A stretch of DNA of 8,401 nucleotides from an uncultured Prevotella sp. (GTDB lineage: Bacteria; Bacteroidota; Bacteroidia; Bacteroidales; Bacteroidaceae), in contig URLI01000059.1 in NCBI GenBank assembly GCA_900548585.1, positions 1 through 8,401 of the forward strand. Reading direction: 5' to 3'. Positions 1 to 6,968 of this stretch are shown piece by piece (within the stretch, counting starts at the first letter, position 1; every line of letters begins with the position of its first letter). A program made the position numbers and the translations under genes. A model generated the notes under the pieces. That model was given only the letters and a program-made list of their open reading frames with translations. It was not told where the DNA came from and searched no databases.

Positions 1-72
1 ACATATAAGGGTTGTTTGTTATTATGAAAGACGGCTAATATTGGATGCTTACGTTTGTTGCATTCAAGACAG

Positions 73-160
73 CAAATACGCCGAATTTGTGTTGCAAATA
101 CGCCGAATTTGTGTTGCAAATACGCCGTGTTTGTGTTGTAAATACGCCGTGTTTGTCGTG
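73..160. repeat. Four tandem 22-bp units with embedded 17-bp palindromes
   Basis: Units lie at 73-94, 95-116, 117-138 and 139-160 without spacers. Units 1 and 2 are identical. Unit 3 differs at two positions (AA to TG at unit positions 12-13), and unit 4 carries the same change plus three more. Unit positions 1-17 form an imperfect palindrome, CAAATACGCCGAATTTG in units 1-2, with arms mismatched only at one symmetric pair. The remaining five bases (TGTTG) separate the palindromes. A 22-bp period, about two helical turns, would put every site on the same face of the DNA, as in an operator array. The period is not a multiple of three, which argues against coding. A degenerate half-unit may sit at 51-60. 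Function is unknown. Confidence 0.9.
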
Positions 161-247
161 CTTTAGGATGCGGATCGTGTGCTGGCTCATTACCAGTTGA
201 CCCGCTTGAGGGTGCGATATGCGCATTCGGGACAACCCGTTGTGTTG

Positions 248-285
248 TGCAGTGACTTGCTACCCACAGGGCGCAAGTCACTGCA
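248..285. repeat. Perfect 13-bp inverted repeat (stem-loop)
   Basis: The arm GCAGTGACTTGC (249-260) is exactly complementary to GCAAGTCACTGC (273-284), and T248/A285 adds one more pair. The 12-base interval contains CCC-ACA-GGG (263-271), which could extend the structure after a small internal loop. Neither strand shows a T-run beyond the stem, so this is not a classical intrinsic terminator. It lies 15 bp beyond the terminator hairpin of the fumarase gene. It could be a second processing or stability hairpin, part of a small RNA, or part of a dispersed intergenic repeat. Confidence 0.85.
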
Positions 286-300
286 AATCAATATATGAAA

Positions 301-330
301 AGAGGCTGCGTTTGTTACGACACAGCCTCT
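301..330 (-). terminator. Probable intrinsic terminator of the fumarase gene
   Basis: An 8-bp perfect stem, AGAGGCTG (301-308) with CAGCCTCT (323-330), can be lengthened by two pairs (G310-C321, T311-A320) after one mismatch. On the minus strand it starts 25 bp after the fumarase stop codon and is followed by TTTCATATATT, a short and imperfect T-rich tail. Position and shape suit factor-independent termination of leftward transcription. The weak tail may make it leaky. Confidence 0.7.
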
Positions 331-355
331 CTCGTCTTTATGCGCTGTTGTCAGC

Positions 356-2002
356 TCATCGGCTGCACTTGCACGGCTTCAGTTGCTTGAAGAAGTCGTT
401 GCCCTTGTCATCAACGAGTATGAAGGCGGGGAAGTTCTCAACGGTGATTTTCCATATCGCCTCCATGCCCAGTTCGGGATATTCCACACATTCTATCGAC
501 TTGATGCTCGACTGCGACAGCACTGCCGCCACGCCGCCGATTGTGCCGAGGTAGAACCCGCCGTGCTTCTTGCAGGCATCCGTCACCGCCTGCGTGCGGT
601 TGCCCTTGGCAATCATCACGAGCGATGCGCCGTGGTCCTGGAACTCGTCGACGTATGGGTCCATGCGGTTGGCGGTTGTCGGCCCCATCGAGCCGCAGGG
701 ATAGCCCTCCGGGGTCTTTGCCGGCCCGGCATACAGTATGGGGTGGTCCTTGAAGTAAGCCGGCATGTCCTCGCCGGCATCGAGCCTCGCCTTGAGCTTG
801 GCGTGTGCGATGTCGCGCGCCACGATGATTGTTCCCTTCAGGTTGACGCGTGTGCTTACCGGGTATTTTGTCAGTTCGGCGCGCACGCTGTCGATGCCTT
901 TGTCGAGGTCAATCTCGATTCCCTTGGCGCCTTCTCCCGGCCTGCGGTATTCCTCGGGGATAAGTTCCGTTGGGTTGTCGTCCATCTTCTCGAGCCAGAT
1001 GCCGTCCCGGTTTATCTTCGCCTTGATGTTGCGGTCGGCGGAGCAGCTCACTCCCATGCCTATCGGGCAGCTCGCCCCGTGTCGCGGCAGGCGTATGACG
1101 CGTATGTCGTGTGCGAGAGCCTTGCCCCCGAACTGTGCGCCGAGGCCAATCTTGTGAGCCTCGTGCAGGAGTTTCTCCTCCAGGTCGGTGTCGCGGAAGG
1201 CGCGTCCCGTCTCGTCGCCCGTGGTGGGAAGGCTGTCGTAGTACTTTATGCTTGCGAGTTTCACCGTCAGCAGGTTCTTCTCCGCCGACGTGCCTCCGAT
1301 GACGAATGCGATGTGGTATGGCGGGCATGCCGCTGTGCCGAGGCTCTTCATCTTCTCGACGAGGAAAGGCAGCAGCGTGCCCTCGTTCTGTATCGTGGCC
1401 TTGGTCATGGGGTAGAAGTAGGTCTTGTTAGCCGAGCCGCCGCCCTTTGCCACCATCACGAAGCGGTACTCGTCGCCCTCCACCGCCTCGATGTCTATCT
1501 GCGCGGGGAGGTTGCAGCGCGTGTTCACCTCGTCATACATGTTGAGCGGAGCGTTCTGCGAGTAGCGCAGGTTGTCCTGTGTGAAGGTGTTGTAGACACC
1601 CCTCGCCAGCGCTTCCTCGTCCTCGAAGCCAGTCCACACCTGCTGTCCCTTCTCGCCGTGGATTATCGCCGTGCCGGTGTCCTGGCAGAATGGCAGCACG
1701 CCCTTGCGTGCCGTCTCTGCGTTGCGCAGGAACTGCAGTGCCACATACTTGTCGTTCTCGGATGCCTCCGGGTCGCTGAGTATGGCGGCTACCTGCTCGT
1801 TGTGCTCGCGGCGCAGCATGAACTCCACGTCGTGGAAGGCCTGCTGGGCGAGCATGGTGAGCGCTTCCTTGCTCACTTTCAGAATCTTGTGTCCTTCAAA
1901 TTCGCCGGCGCTCACCCCCTCCTTCGAGAGCAGGCGGTATTCCGTGGTGTCCTTGCCCAGCTGGAACATGGGAGCGTATTTGAATTCTGGTGTGTTTGCC
2001 AT
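356..2002 (-). CDS. fumA: Fumarate hydratase, class I ([4Fe-4S], FumA/FumB type)
   Basis: Cytoplasmic enzyme interconverting fumarate and L-malate, used in the TCA cycle or, in anaerobic Bacteroidetes, in the reverse direction toward fumarate respiration. The 548-residue length matches single-chain two-domain class I fumarases: an N-terminal cluster domain (about 10-290) and a C-terminal domain (about 325-545). Cys106 (FCQDTGT), Cys226 (AACPPYH) and Cys320 (VSCSADR) have the spacing of the three cluster ligands known from the Leishmania enzyme. Its active-site residues also have counterparts: Asp108, Arg146, Gly189, His308, Arg396, Thr442 and Arg446 (PTTANRMD), and Lys466. The enzyme should be oxygen-sensitive. 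The ATG at 2002 gives the usual family N-terminus and has no Shine-Dalgarno sequence. The gene lies 84 bp downstream of the M16 peptidase gene and may be co-transcribed or use an unseen promoter in that gap. A terminator hairpin follows. Confidence 0.97.
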   Translation of the reverse strand: MANTPEFKYAPMFQLGKDTTEYRLLSKEGVSAGEFEGHKILKVSKEALTMLAQQAFHDVEFMLRREHNEQVAAILSDPEASENDKYVALQFLRNAETARKGVLPFCQDTGTAIIHGEKGQQVWTGFEDEEALARGVYNTFTQDNLRYSQNAPLNMYDEVNTRCNLPAQIDIEAVEGDEYRFVMVAKGGGSANKTYFYPMTKATIQNEGTLLPFLVEKMKSLGTAACPPYHIAFVIGGTSAEKNLLTVKLASIKYYDSLPTTGDETGRAFRDTDLEEKLLHEAHKIGLGAQFGGKALAHDIRVIRLPRHGASCPIGMGVSCSADRNIKAKINRDGIWLEKMDDNPTELIPEEYRRPGEGAKGIEIDLDKGIDSVRAELTKYPVSTRVNLKGTIIVARDIAHAKLKARLDAGEDMPAYFKDHPILYAGPAKTPEGYPCGSMGPTTANRMDPYVDEFQDHGASLVMIAKGNRTQAVTDACKKHGGFYLGTIGGVAAVLSQSSIKSIECVEYPELGMEAIWKITVENFPAFILVDDKGNDFFKQLKPCKCSR

Positions 2003-2036
2003 AATGTTTGTTGTAATAATATTAATGTTGTTTGTG

Positions 2037-2074
2037 TGCGGAGGCTGCCTTCCTTTCGGTCAGCACCCTCCGCA
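2037..2074 (-). other. Branched intergenic hairpin between peptidase and fumarase genes
   Basis: The outer stem is TGCGGAG (2037-2043) with CTCCGCA (2068-2074). After a three-base bulge a second stem, GCTG (2044-2047) with CAGC (2061-2064), follows. On the minus strand the tip reads CC-GAAA-GG, a GNRA-type tetraloop (2052-2059). The element starts 12 bp past the M16 stop codon and ends 34 bp before the fumarase start. What follows on the minus strand is CACAAACAAC rather than a T-run, so a simple terminator is unlikely. Possible roles are 3'-end protection or processing of the peptidase message, or a 5' leader structure for the fumarase gene. Confidence 0.6.
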
Positions 2075-2086
2075 CCGCTGTGTGTT

Positions 2087-4984
2087 TCAATATCCGAAAA
2101 TCGTTTCGGTTGAGAGGTGTTTCACGGGCGCGATCTTGCCCAGTGCGTCCATGTCGAGAGCCTTCTCGTTGCCGAGGATGAGGTAGCGGTAGGTCTTGTT
2201 GGCCATGAGCCGCTTCTCGTAGTCAACGATGTCCTTCATCGTCACCTTGTCGAGGCCGTTGTATATGCGCTCGTTTATGTCGTAGTCGATGCCGAGCCTC
2301 TTGTTTGACTGGTACTTTCTTATCAGTCCGAACTTCGTCACGCGGCGGCTTGCGAGTTTCTTCTTCAGCGCGTCCTTTGCCACGTTGAACGCTGCCTGGC
2401 TCTGCGGCACGTTGTCGAGTATCTCGTTGAACTGCTTGATGCAGTCCATCATCTTGTCGTTCTGCGTGATGATGAACGTGTTGAAGTCCTCGAAGTCACC
2501 CTTGCGCCACGGCCAGTTGTAGCTTGCGTAGGCGCTGTATGCCAGTCCGCGAGCCTCGCGCATCTCCTGGAACACGATTGAGTTCATGCTTCCTCCGAAG
2601 TACTCGTCGAAGACCGACGACACTGCCAGTTCGTCCTGGTTCCACGGGCGGTTCTCGTTGTGGTACATGATCATGTAGATGTTCTGTGCGTCGTATGGTG
2701 CGACGGCCACCTCGTTCTGCGGTGTTGTCTCCTTGACATAGCGTTTCCCCTCCGGCGCCGGCATGAGTTTTCTGGCAGTCTTGTGGTTCTTGTCGATTAC
2801 GGCAGCCAGTTCATCCTTGCCCGACGGGCCGTAATATGATATGGTGTGCTCATATTTCGGCAGTTCCTTCAGCAGGTCGAGCAGTGCCTGTGGGTCGGTC
2901 TTGCGCAGGTCGTCGATGCTGATGTCGTTGCGTGTGGGGTTGTACTCGCCGTACATTCCGTAGTTCTGCAAGGCGCTGAAGTTCGCGCGCTGGTCCTTCT
3001 TGCTGTCGTCGCGCATCTTTGCCTCCTGGTCAACGAACTTGTTCCACACGTCTTTGTCGGCGCGTGCGTTCTTCAGCAAGTCCTCGAGCAGTGCCACGGC
3101 CTTCGGCATGTTGTCGTTCAGGCCGCTAAGGCTTATTGACATTCCGTCGTAGGCCACATTGACGCTGAATTCACATGCGAGGTCATAGAATTTCCGCTTG
3201 ATGTCCTCTGCGGTCATCTTGTCGGTGCCCACGAGTTGCAGGTACTGTCCGGCGTATGCGTATTTCATGTCGTTCTCCCTGCCAATCTGGAATTCATATT
3301 CAAGCTGGAAGCGTCCGTTCTCATTGTTCCTGACGTAGACAACAGGCAGGTTCCTCTTTGTCTTGCCGAGCGTGAGGTCGCGGTTGAAGTCGACGAACTT
3401 CGGCTCGATGGGCTTCACCTCGGTGTTCTGTATTTCCTTCACGAAGCCGCTCACCATGTCGCGGTTTGTCGGTATCTCCGTTATTGCCGGCTTGTCAACC
3501 GGCTTGATGTTCGGGTCGTTGCCCTCCTCCTTGAACACCGTGACGTAGTTGTTCCTGAAATGGCGGTTGCAGAAGTCGGTCACCTGCTGTTTCGTGATGC
3601 CCGATATTCTGTCGAGCCATCCCACTTCCTGCTCCCACGGCTTGCCTATGATGAACGAGTTGACAAACATGTTGGCACGCTTGCGGTTGTTCTCTATCTG
3701 CGTGTAGTATTGCAGTTTCATGTTGTTCTTCACTGCCTGCAGCAGTTCGTCGCTGAACTCGCCGCGCTTCAGTTTCTCAACCTCTCCGAGAAGCAGCTCG
3801 CGCACCTCCTTCAGCGACTGTCCCTCGTTTGGCGAGCCGCCCATGATGAATGCCGAGCCGTCCATGAGAGCCTCGTTGTCTGCCCATGCGCCGAGCACCT
3901 TCATGTTCTGGTTGAGGTCGAGGTCGATGAGGCCTGCCGTGCCGTTGCTTAGCAGGTTGCTGATCACACCCAGCGTGTCTGCCTGCAGCGACGCGCCGCG
4001 GCCGAACCTCCATCCGAGCCACATCGTGGCGGCTTCCTTGCCAAGCACGGTGGTGTCAACCGGCTCGGTTATCTCCTTTGGCTGCGGGAATACTGGCTGT
4101 CTCACGTCGTCGCCCGGTTTCCACGAGCCGAAATACTTGTCGATTATTGCCACCACCTCGTCGGGGTTGAAGTCGCCGGCCATGCAGATGGCAACGTTGT
4201 TCGGGCGGTACCACTTGTTGAAATAGCGTTTGATGTTCGTTATCGACGGGTTCTTCAGGTGGGCCTGCGTGCCGATGGTGTTCTGCGTGCCGTAAGGGTG
4301 TCCCGGGAACAGTTTCGCGGTGAGTGCGTCGAACATCTTTCGTGTGTCCTGCGCCAGGCCGATGTTGTACTCCTCATACACGGCCTCGAGCTCGGTGTGG
4401 AAGCCGCGTATCACCATGTTCTGGAAGCGGTCGCTCTGTATCTTCGCCCAGTTCTCCACCTCGTTCGACGGGATGTCCTCCGTGTAGCACGTCACGTCGT
4501 TCGATGTGTAGGCGTTGGTGGCCTGTGCCCCGATGGTGGCCATCAGCTTGTCGTATTCGTTCGGGATGAAATACTTTGCCGCGATCTGCGACACCGAGTC
4601 AATCTCGTGGTACTTGCTGCGGCGCATCTGCGGGTCGGTGATGGCGCGGTACTCCTCGTAGAGGCTTTCTATCTTGTCGAGGTACGGCGCCTCTGCCTCC
4701 GGGTTGGATGTCCCGAATACCTTCGTGCCCTTGAACATCAGGTGCTCCAGGTAGTGAGCCAGCCCCGTTGTTTCCGACGGGTCGTTCTTTGAGCCTGTGC
4801 GCACGGCGATGTAGGTGTGGATTCTCGGTTTCTCGCTGTTCACCGACAGGTAAACCGTCAGTCCGTTGTCCAGCGTGTAGATGCGGGTCTTGAGAAGGTC
4901 TCCGGGCACCGTCCGGTACTTGTAGTCCTTCGCGCTTGCCGCCATGCAGAGCAACAGCAGCAAGAAAGTTAGTGTTTTTTTCAT
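2087..4984 (-). CDS. Secreted M16 family (pitrilysin/insulinase-like) zinc peptidase
   Basis: A 965-residue two-halved M16 metallopeptidase. Residues 1-18 are a signal peptide (KK, a leucine-rich core, then ASA before Lys19), and Cys13 lacks a proper lipobox, so a periplasmic or exported protein is expected. The inverted zinc motif HYLEH is at 77-81 (ligands His77 and His81, catalytic Glu80). A downstream ExxxVxxE pattern supplies Glu198 and the probable third ligand Glu205. Roughly 47 extra residues lie between HxxEH and Glu205 compared with E. coli pitrilysin, a mostly helical insert at about 95-145. The second half, from about 535, lacks HxxEH, as expected, and carries the conserved EMREARGLAYSAY motif near 807-820, typical of the inactive C-terminal half that closes over substrate. 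The likely role is degradation of peptides in the envelope; the substrate is unknown. It starts 26 bp after the DUF4954 stop codon, suggesting an operon. Confidence 0.94.
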   Translation of the reverse strand: MKKTLTFLLLLLCMAASAKDYKYRTVPGDLLKTRIYTLDNGLTVYLSVNSEKPRIHTYIAVRTGSKNDPSETTGLAHYLEHLMFKGTKVFGTSNPEAEAPYLDKIESLYEEYRAITDPQMRRSKYHEIDSVSQIAAKYFIPNEYDKLMATIGAQATNAYTSNDVTCYTEDIPSNEVENWAKIQSDRFQNMVIRGFHTELEAVYEEYNIGLAQDTRKMFDALTAKLFPGHPYGTQNTIGTQAHLKNPSITNIKRYFNKWYRPNNVAICMAGDFNPDEVVAIIDKYFGSWKPGDDVRQPVFPQPKEITEPVDTTVLGKEAATMWLGWRFGRGASLQADTLGVISNLLSNGTAGLIDLDLNQNMKVLGAWADNEALMDGSAFIMGGSPNEGQSLKEVRELLLGEVEKLKRGEFSDELLQAVKNNMKLQYYTQIENNRKRANMFVNSFIIGKPWEQEVGWLDRISGITKQQVTDFCNRHFRNNYVTVFKEEGNDPNIKPVDKPAITEIPTNRDMVSGFVKEIQNTEVKPIEPKFVDFNRDLTLGKTKRNLPVVYVRNNENGRFQLEYEFQIGRENDMKYAYAGQYLQLVGTDKMTAEDIKRKFYDLACEFSVNVAYDGMSISLSGLNDNMPKAVALLEDLLKNARADKDVWNKFVDQEAKMRDDSKKDQRANFSALQNYGMYGEYNPTRNDISIDDLRKTDPQALLDLLKELPKYEHTISYYGPSGKDELAAVIDKNHKTARKLMPAPEGKRYVKETTPQNEVAVAPYDAQNIYMIMYHNENRPWNQDELAVSSVFDEYFGGSMNSIVFQEMREARGLAYSAYASYNWPWRKGDFEDFNTFIITQNDKMMDCIKQFNEILDNVPQSQAAFNVAKDALKKKLASRRVTKFGLIRKYQSNKRLGIDYDINERIYNGLDKVTMKDIVDYEKRLMANKTYRYLILGNEKALDMDALGKIAPVKHLSTETIFGY

Positions 4985-5010
4985 TTTGAGATAATGTGAT
5001 TTTAATATGA

Positions 5011-6870
5011 TTATATAGATTTATCCATGTCTGTTTCGCGGTCGAGCCTGGCGTTGAAGTTCTCCAGCACTTCGCTGTCGACGTCTCCTAAGGCAAATTC
5101 CCTTTCGGCGTCCCTGCGTATCGCGTCAGTCCATTCCTGCCGCGCCCTGTCGCCGTCGCTGCATATCCGTCGGATGTCGTCCTGCGATATGCTTCCGAGC
5201 CCGTATTGGCTGAGTATAAGGCTGCGTGTCCATGCCAGCCGGTATTCGCCGTAGTGGCTGTCTATCTCCCGGAAGCGGGCGTTTATCTGGTCGATGTCCG
5301 TGAGGCATCCGTCCCTTATGTCGTCTGCGAGGCGGTTCTCCTCGCTTTCCGGCAGCAGCAGTCCGGCGAGGTCGTTCCATTCCCCCGTGCCGCCGTCGCT
5401 GTCCGTGTCGCGTGGCTCCGCGCCTGCCGTGGATTGCCTCAGCACGTCGCCCATGTATATGTGCAGCGCCATGTCGTAGAGCCTTATGCCCTTTTCGAGC
5501 GCCGAGTGCTTTATCACATATCCGTTGTAGTAATATTCCGGGACGTCCCTTCCTGCCGCTTTCCGCAGGTCTTCGAGTATGTTCTTCCCCCGCAGAATCC
5601 TCCCGGCGGAGAACGGCGAGAGCCAGTCGAGGTTGATGATGCTCTTCCTGCCGTGCATTGTCCGCATGTCGCGTTCCTGCCATTTGCGTATGTCGCGGTA
5701 TATCCCCACGGTGGCGATGTTCCTTCCCGGCACGACGTATGTCCTTTCGCCGTATGAAATTACATACGAGAACGGCAGGTCGCGCGTGTCCGGGTGGCAT
5801 GTCAGTTTGCCGAGGCACACCGAGAATGCCCCGATGTTTGCCGGCATCAGTATGTGGCATCCGCTTGCGGTCTTTGTCCCGCGCTCGAGTGTTCCGTGGT
5901 GTATCGGCCCCATCTTGTAGGCGTGGTTCGAGAAATTCGTCGCCGAGCCGGCGTTGTAGAACGAGAACATTCCGCCTATCAGCAGCGAGCTCTTGTGGTG
6001 GCTTGCCGAGAACGGGCCGCAGAACGCGGCGCACGCCTCGCCGTTTGCCATGTGCGAGTTGGCGAAGAACACGCTCGACGAGGCGGTGAACCCACTGGTT
6101 ATCTGGCACGCCTCGCCCACGAAGCAGTCCTGTATCTTCGCCCCGTCGGTGATGCTCGAGCCGTCTCCGATTATCGAGTTCTCGCATATCACGCCCGTCC
6201 CGACATACACGCTGTCGTTTGGCGAGCTCATTATCGAGCAGTCGCTCAGCCGCGCCGCGCCGTCAATCTCGGCGCCGTCGCCCACGACTGTGTTCGTTAT
6301 CTCCCTCGCGCCCACTATCTTCACGCCGTCGCCGATGGCGCCACGGTCGGGCGTGCGCCTTGCGGTGTCCTCGGCGGTGAGTTGCCTTATCATGTCCCAC
6401 ACCGCCTTGTCGCGTGAATGTCTCACCATGAATGCCGCGAGCTGCGAGTTGAGTTTGTCTGACAGCACGATGTTGCCGTCGCCTGCCTCGCTCAGCACCG
6501 CCACGATGTTGCCCTGCCCGAAGGTCGCGCCGTCGACGGTTTCGATGACGCCCACGTCCGACAGGTGGCACCCGTCGCCGATGGTGTAGTTGTTTATGAA
6601 GCTCCCGATGTTCTCAATGAGGCAGTCGTTGCCCACCTCGACGTTGCGCAGTGTGGCGCGGCTGATGCCCGAGTGCTTCAGGAAACCCCGGCTCACCTCG
6701 ATGTTCCTCTCGAACGCGCCGAGCCTCACCGTGCCGTAGAACACCGTGTCCCTGACGTATTTCGGCACGAAATCCTCCGCCACGTCAATCGCCGACCAGT
6801 CCTCCGCCCGGCAGTTGTTGTTCTCGAGGACATCAATCTCCTCCTCCGTCAGCTTCCTGTAATCGTCCAT
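5011..6870 (-). CDS. DUF4954 family protein with left-handed beta-helix repeats
   Basis: Function is unknown. The protein has 619 residues from the ATG at 6870. The first 40 or so residues (KLTEEEIDVLENNNCRAEDW) match my memory of the family N-terminus. Residues about 45-300 are hexapeptide-like turns (VGNDCLIENIG, IGDGCHLSDVGVI, VGDGAEIDGAARL, IGDGSSITDGAKI) predicting a left-handed parallel beta-helix, as in sugar-nucleotide acyl- and nucleotidyltransferases. A His-rich stretch follows (HHKSS near 291, NHAYKMGPIHHG near 315-326). The C-terminal 220 or so residues look helical and charged. There is no signal peptide and no nucleotidyltransferase Rossmann domain, so a GlmU-type pyrophosphorylase label would be misleading. 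An in-frame GTG at 6963 would add 31 residues, but ATG is preferred because the added part is unlike the family and begins with a rare start codon. It probably shares a transcript with hflX and the peptidase gene. Confidence 0.88.
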   Translation of the reverse strand: MDDYRKLTEEEIDVLENNNCRAEDWSAIDVAEDFVPKYVRDTVFYGTVRLGAFERNIEVSRGFLKHSGISRATLRNVEVGNDCLIENIGSFINNYTIGDGCHLSDVGVIETVDGATFGQGNIVAVLSEAGDGNIVLSDKLNSQLAAFMVRHSRDKAVWDMIRQLTAEDTARRTPDRGAIGDGVKIVGAREITNTVVGDGAEIDGAARLSDCSIMSSPNDSVYVGTGVICENSIIGDGSSITDGAKIQDCFVGEACQITSGFTASSSVFFANSHMANGEACAAFCGPFSASHHKSSLLIGGMFSFYNAGSATNFSNHAYKMGPIHHGTLERGTKTASGCHILMPANIGAFSVCLGKLTCHPDTRDLPFSYVISYGERTYVVPGRNIATVGIYRDIRKWQERDMRTMHGRKSIINLDWLSPFSAGRILRGKNILEDLRKAAGRDVPEYYYNGYVIKHSALEKGIRLYDMALHIYMGDVLRQSTAGAEPRDTDSDGGTGEWNDLAGLLLPESEENRLADDIRDGCLTDIDQINARFREIDSHYGEYRLAWTRSLILSQYGLGSISQDDIRRICSDGDRARQEWTDAIRRDAEREFALGDVDSEVLENFNARLDRETDMDKSI

Positions 6871-6930
6871 ATATCTTAACTGCTTAATCCGTCCATCCAA
6901 ATGTTGTCCAGTATCATTAACCCACGGTGT

Positions 6931-6944
6931 CCCGGCTTCCCGGG
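6931..6944. other. Short GC-rich hairpin in the hflX-DUF4954 gap
   Basis: CCCGG (6931-6935) pairs with CCGGG (6940-6944) around a four-base loop, and TTCCCGGGAA (6937-6946) is an overlapping perfect palindrome. It sits 24 bp past the hflX stop codon and about 60 bp before the preferred DUF4954 start. No T-run follows on the minus strand, so termination is doubtful. I see no canonical promoter in this 98-bp gap. Confidence 0.4.
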
Positions 6945-6968
6945 AAACCCTTCGTCGTCCCACTGCGC

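Larger units (their letters stand above)
1..355. other. Structured non-coding region left of the fumarase gene
   Basis: No credible gene lies here. Short open frames on both strands run through tandem repeats or hairpins and resemble nothing known to me. Read on the minus strand after the fumarase stop codon, the region holds a terminator hairpin (301-330), a perfect 13-bp inverted repeat (248-285), smaller palindromes (ACAAC/GTTGT at 232-243, ATGCGCAT at 219-226, ACCC/GGGT at 200-213), then four 22-bp tandem units (73-160). Positions 2-4 read ATG on the minus strand and could start a leftward gene whose body lies outside the window. If so, the repeat array would be its upstream control region. 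That last point is inference from four bases only. Confidence 0.6.

Noticed and set aside
73..160. CRISPR array
   Set aside because: The repeats abut with no unique spacers, the unit is only 22 bp, and no cas gene is present.
35..235. Minus-strand 66-codon frame across the tandem repeats
   Set aside because: The 22-bp period is not a multiple of three, so the repeat is read in shifting frames. No protein-level repeat, family resemblance or ribosome-binding signal supports it.
219..554. Plus-strand 111-codon frame
   Set aside because: It runs through both hairpins and then antisense into the fumarase gene; it is not a plausible protein.
2003..2086. Canonical Bacteroidetes promoter for the fumarase gene
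   Set aside because: No TAnnTTTG match is present on the minus strand in this gap, so a promoter cannot be claimed from sequence.
383..2113. Long plus-strand open frame of 576 codons opposite the fumarase gene
   Set aside because: It is the antisense shadow of a gene with complete active-site conservation. Its translation is rich in Val, Leu, Arg, His and Ala with no recognisable domain, as expected for antisense of GC-rich coding DNA.
5011..6963. GlmU-type UDP-GlcNAc pyrophosphorylase
   Set aside because: Beta-helix repeats are present, but the N-terminal nucleotidyltransferase domain and its signature motif are absent.
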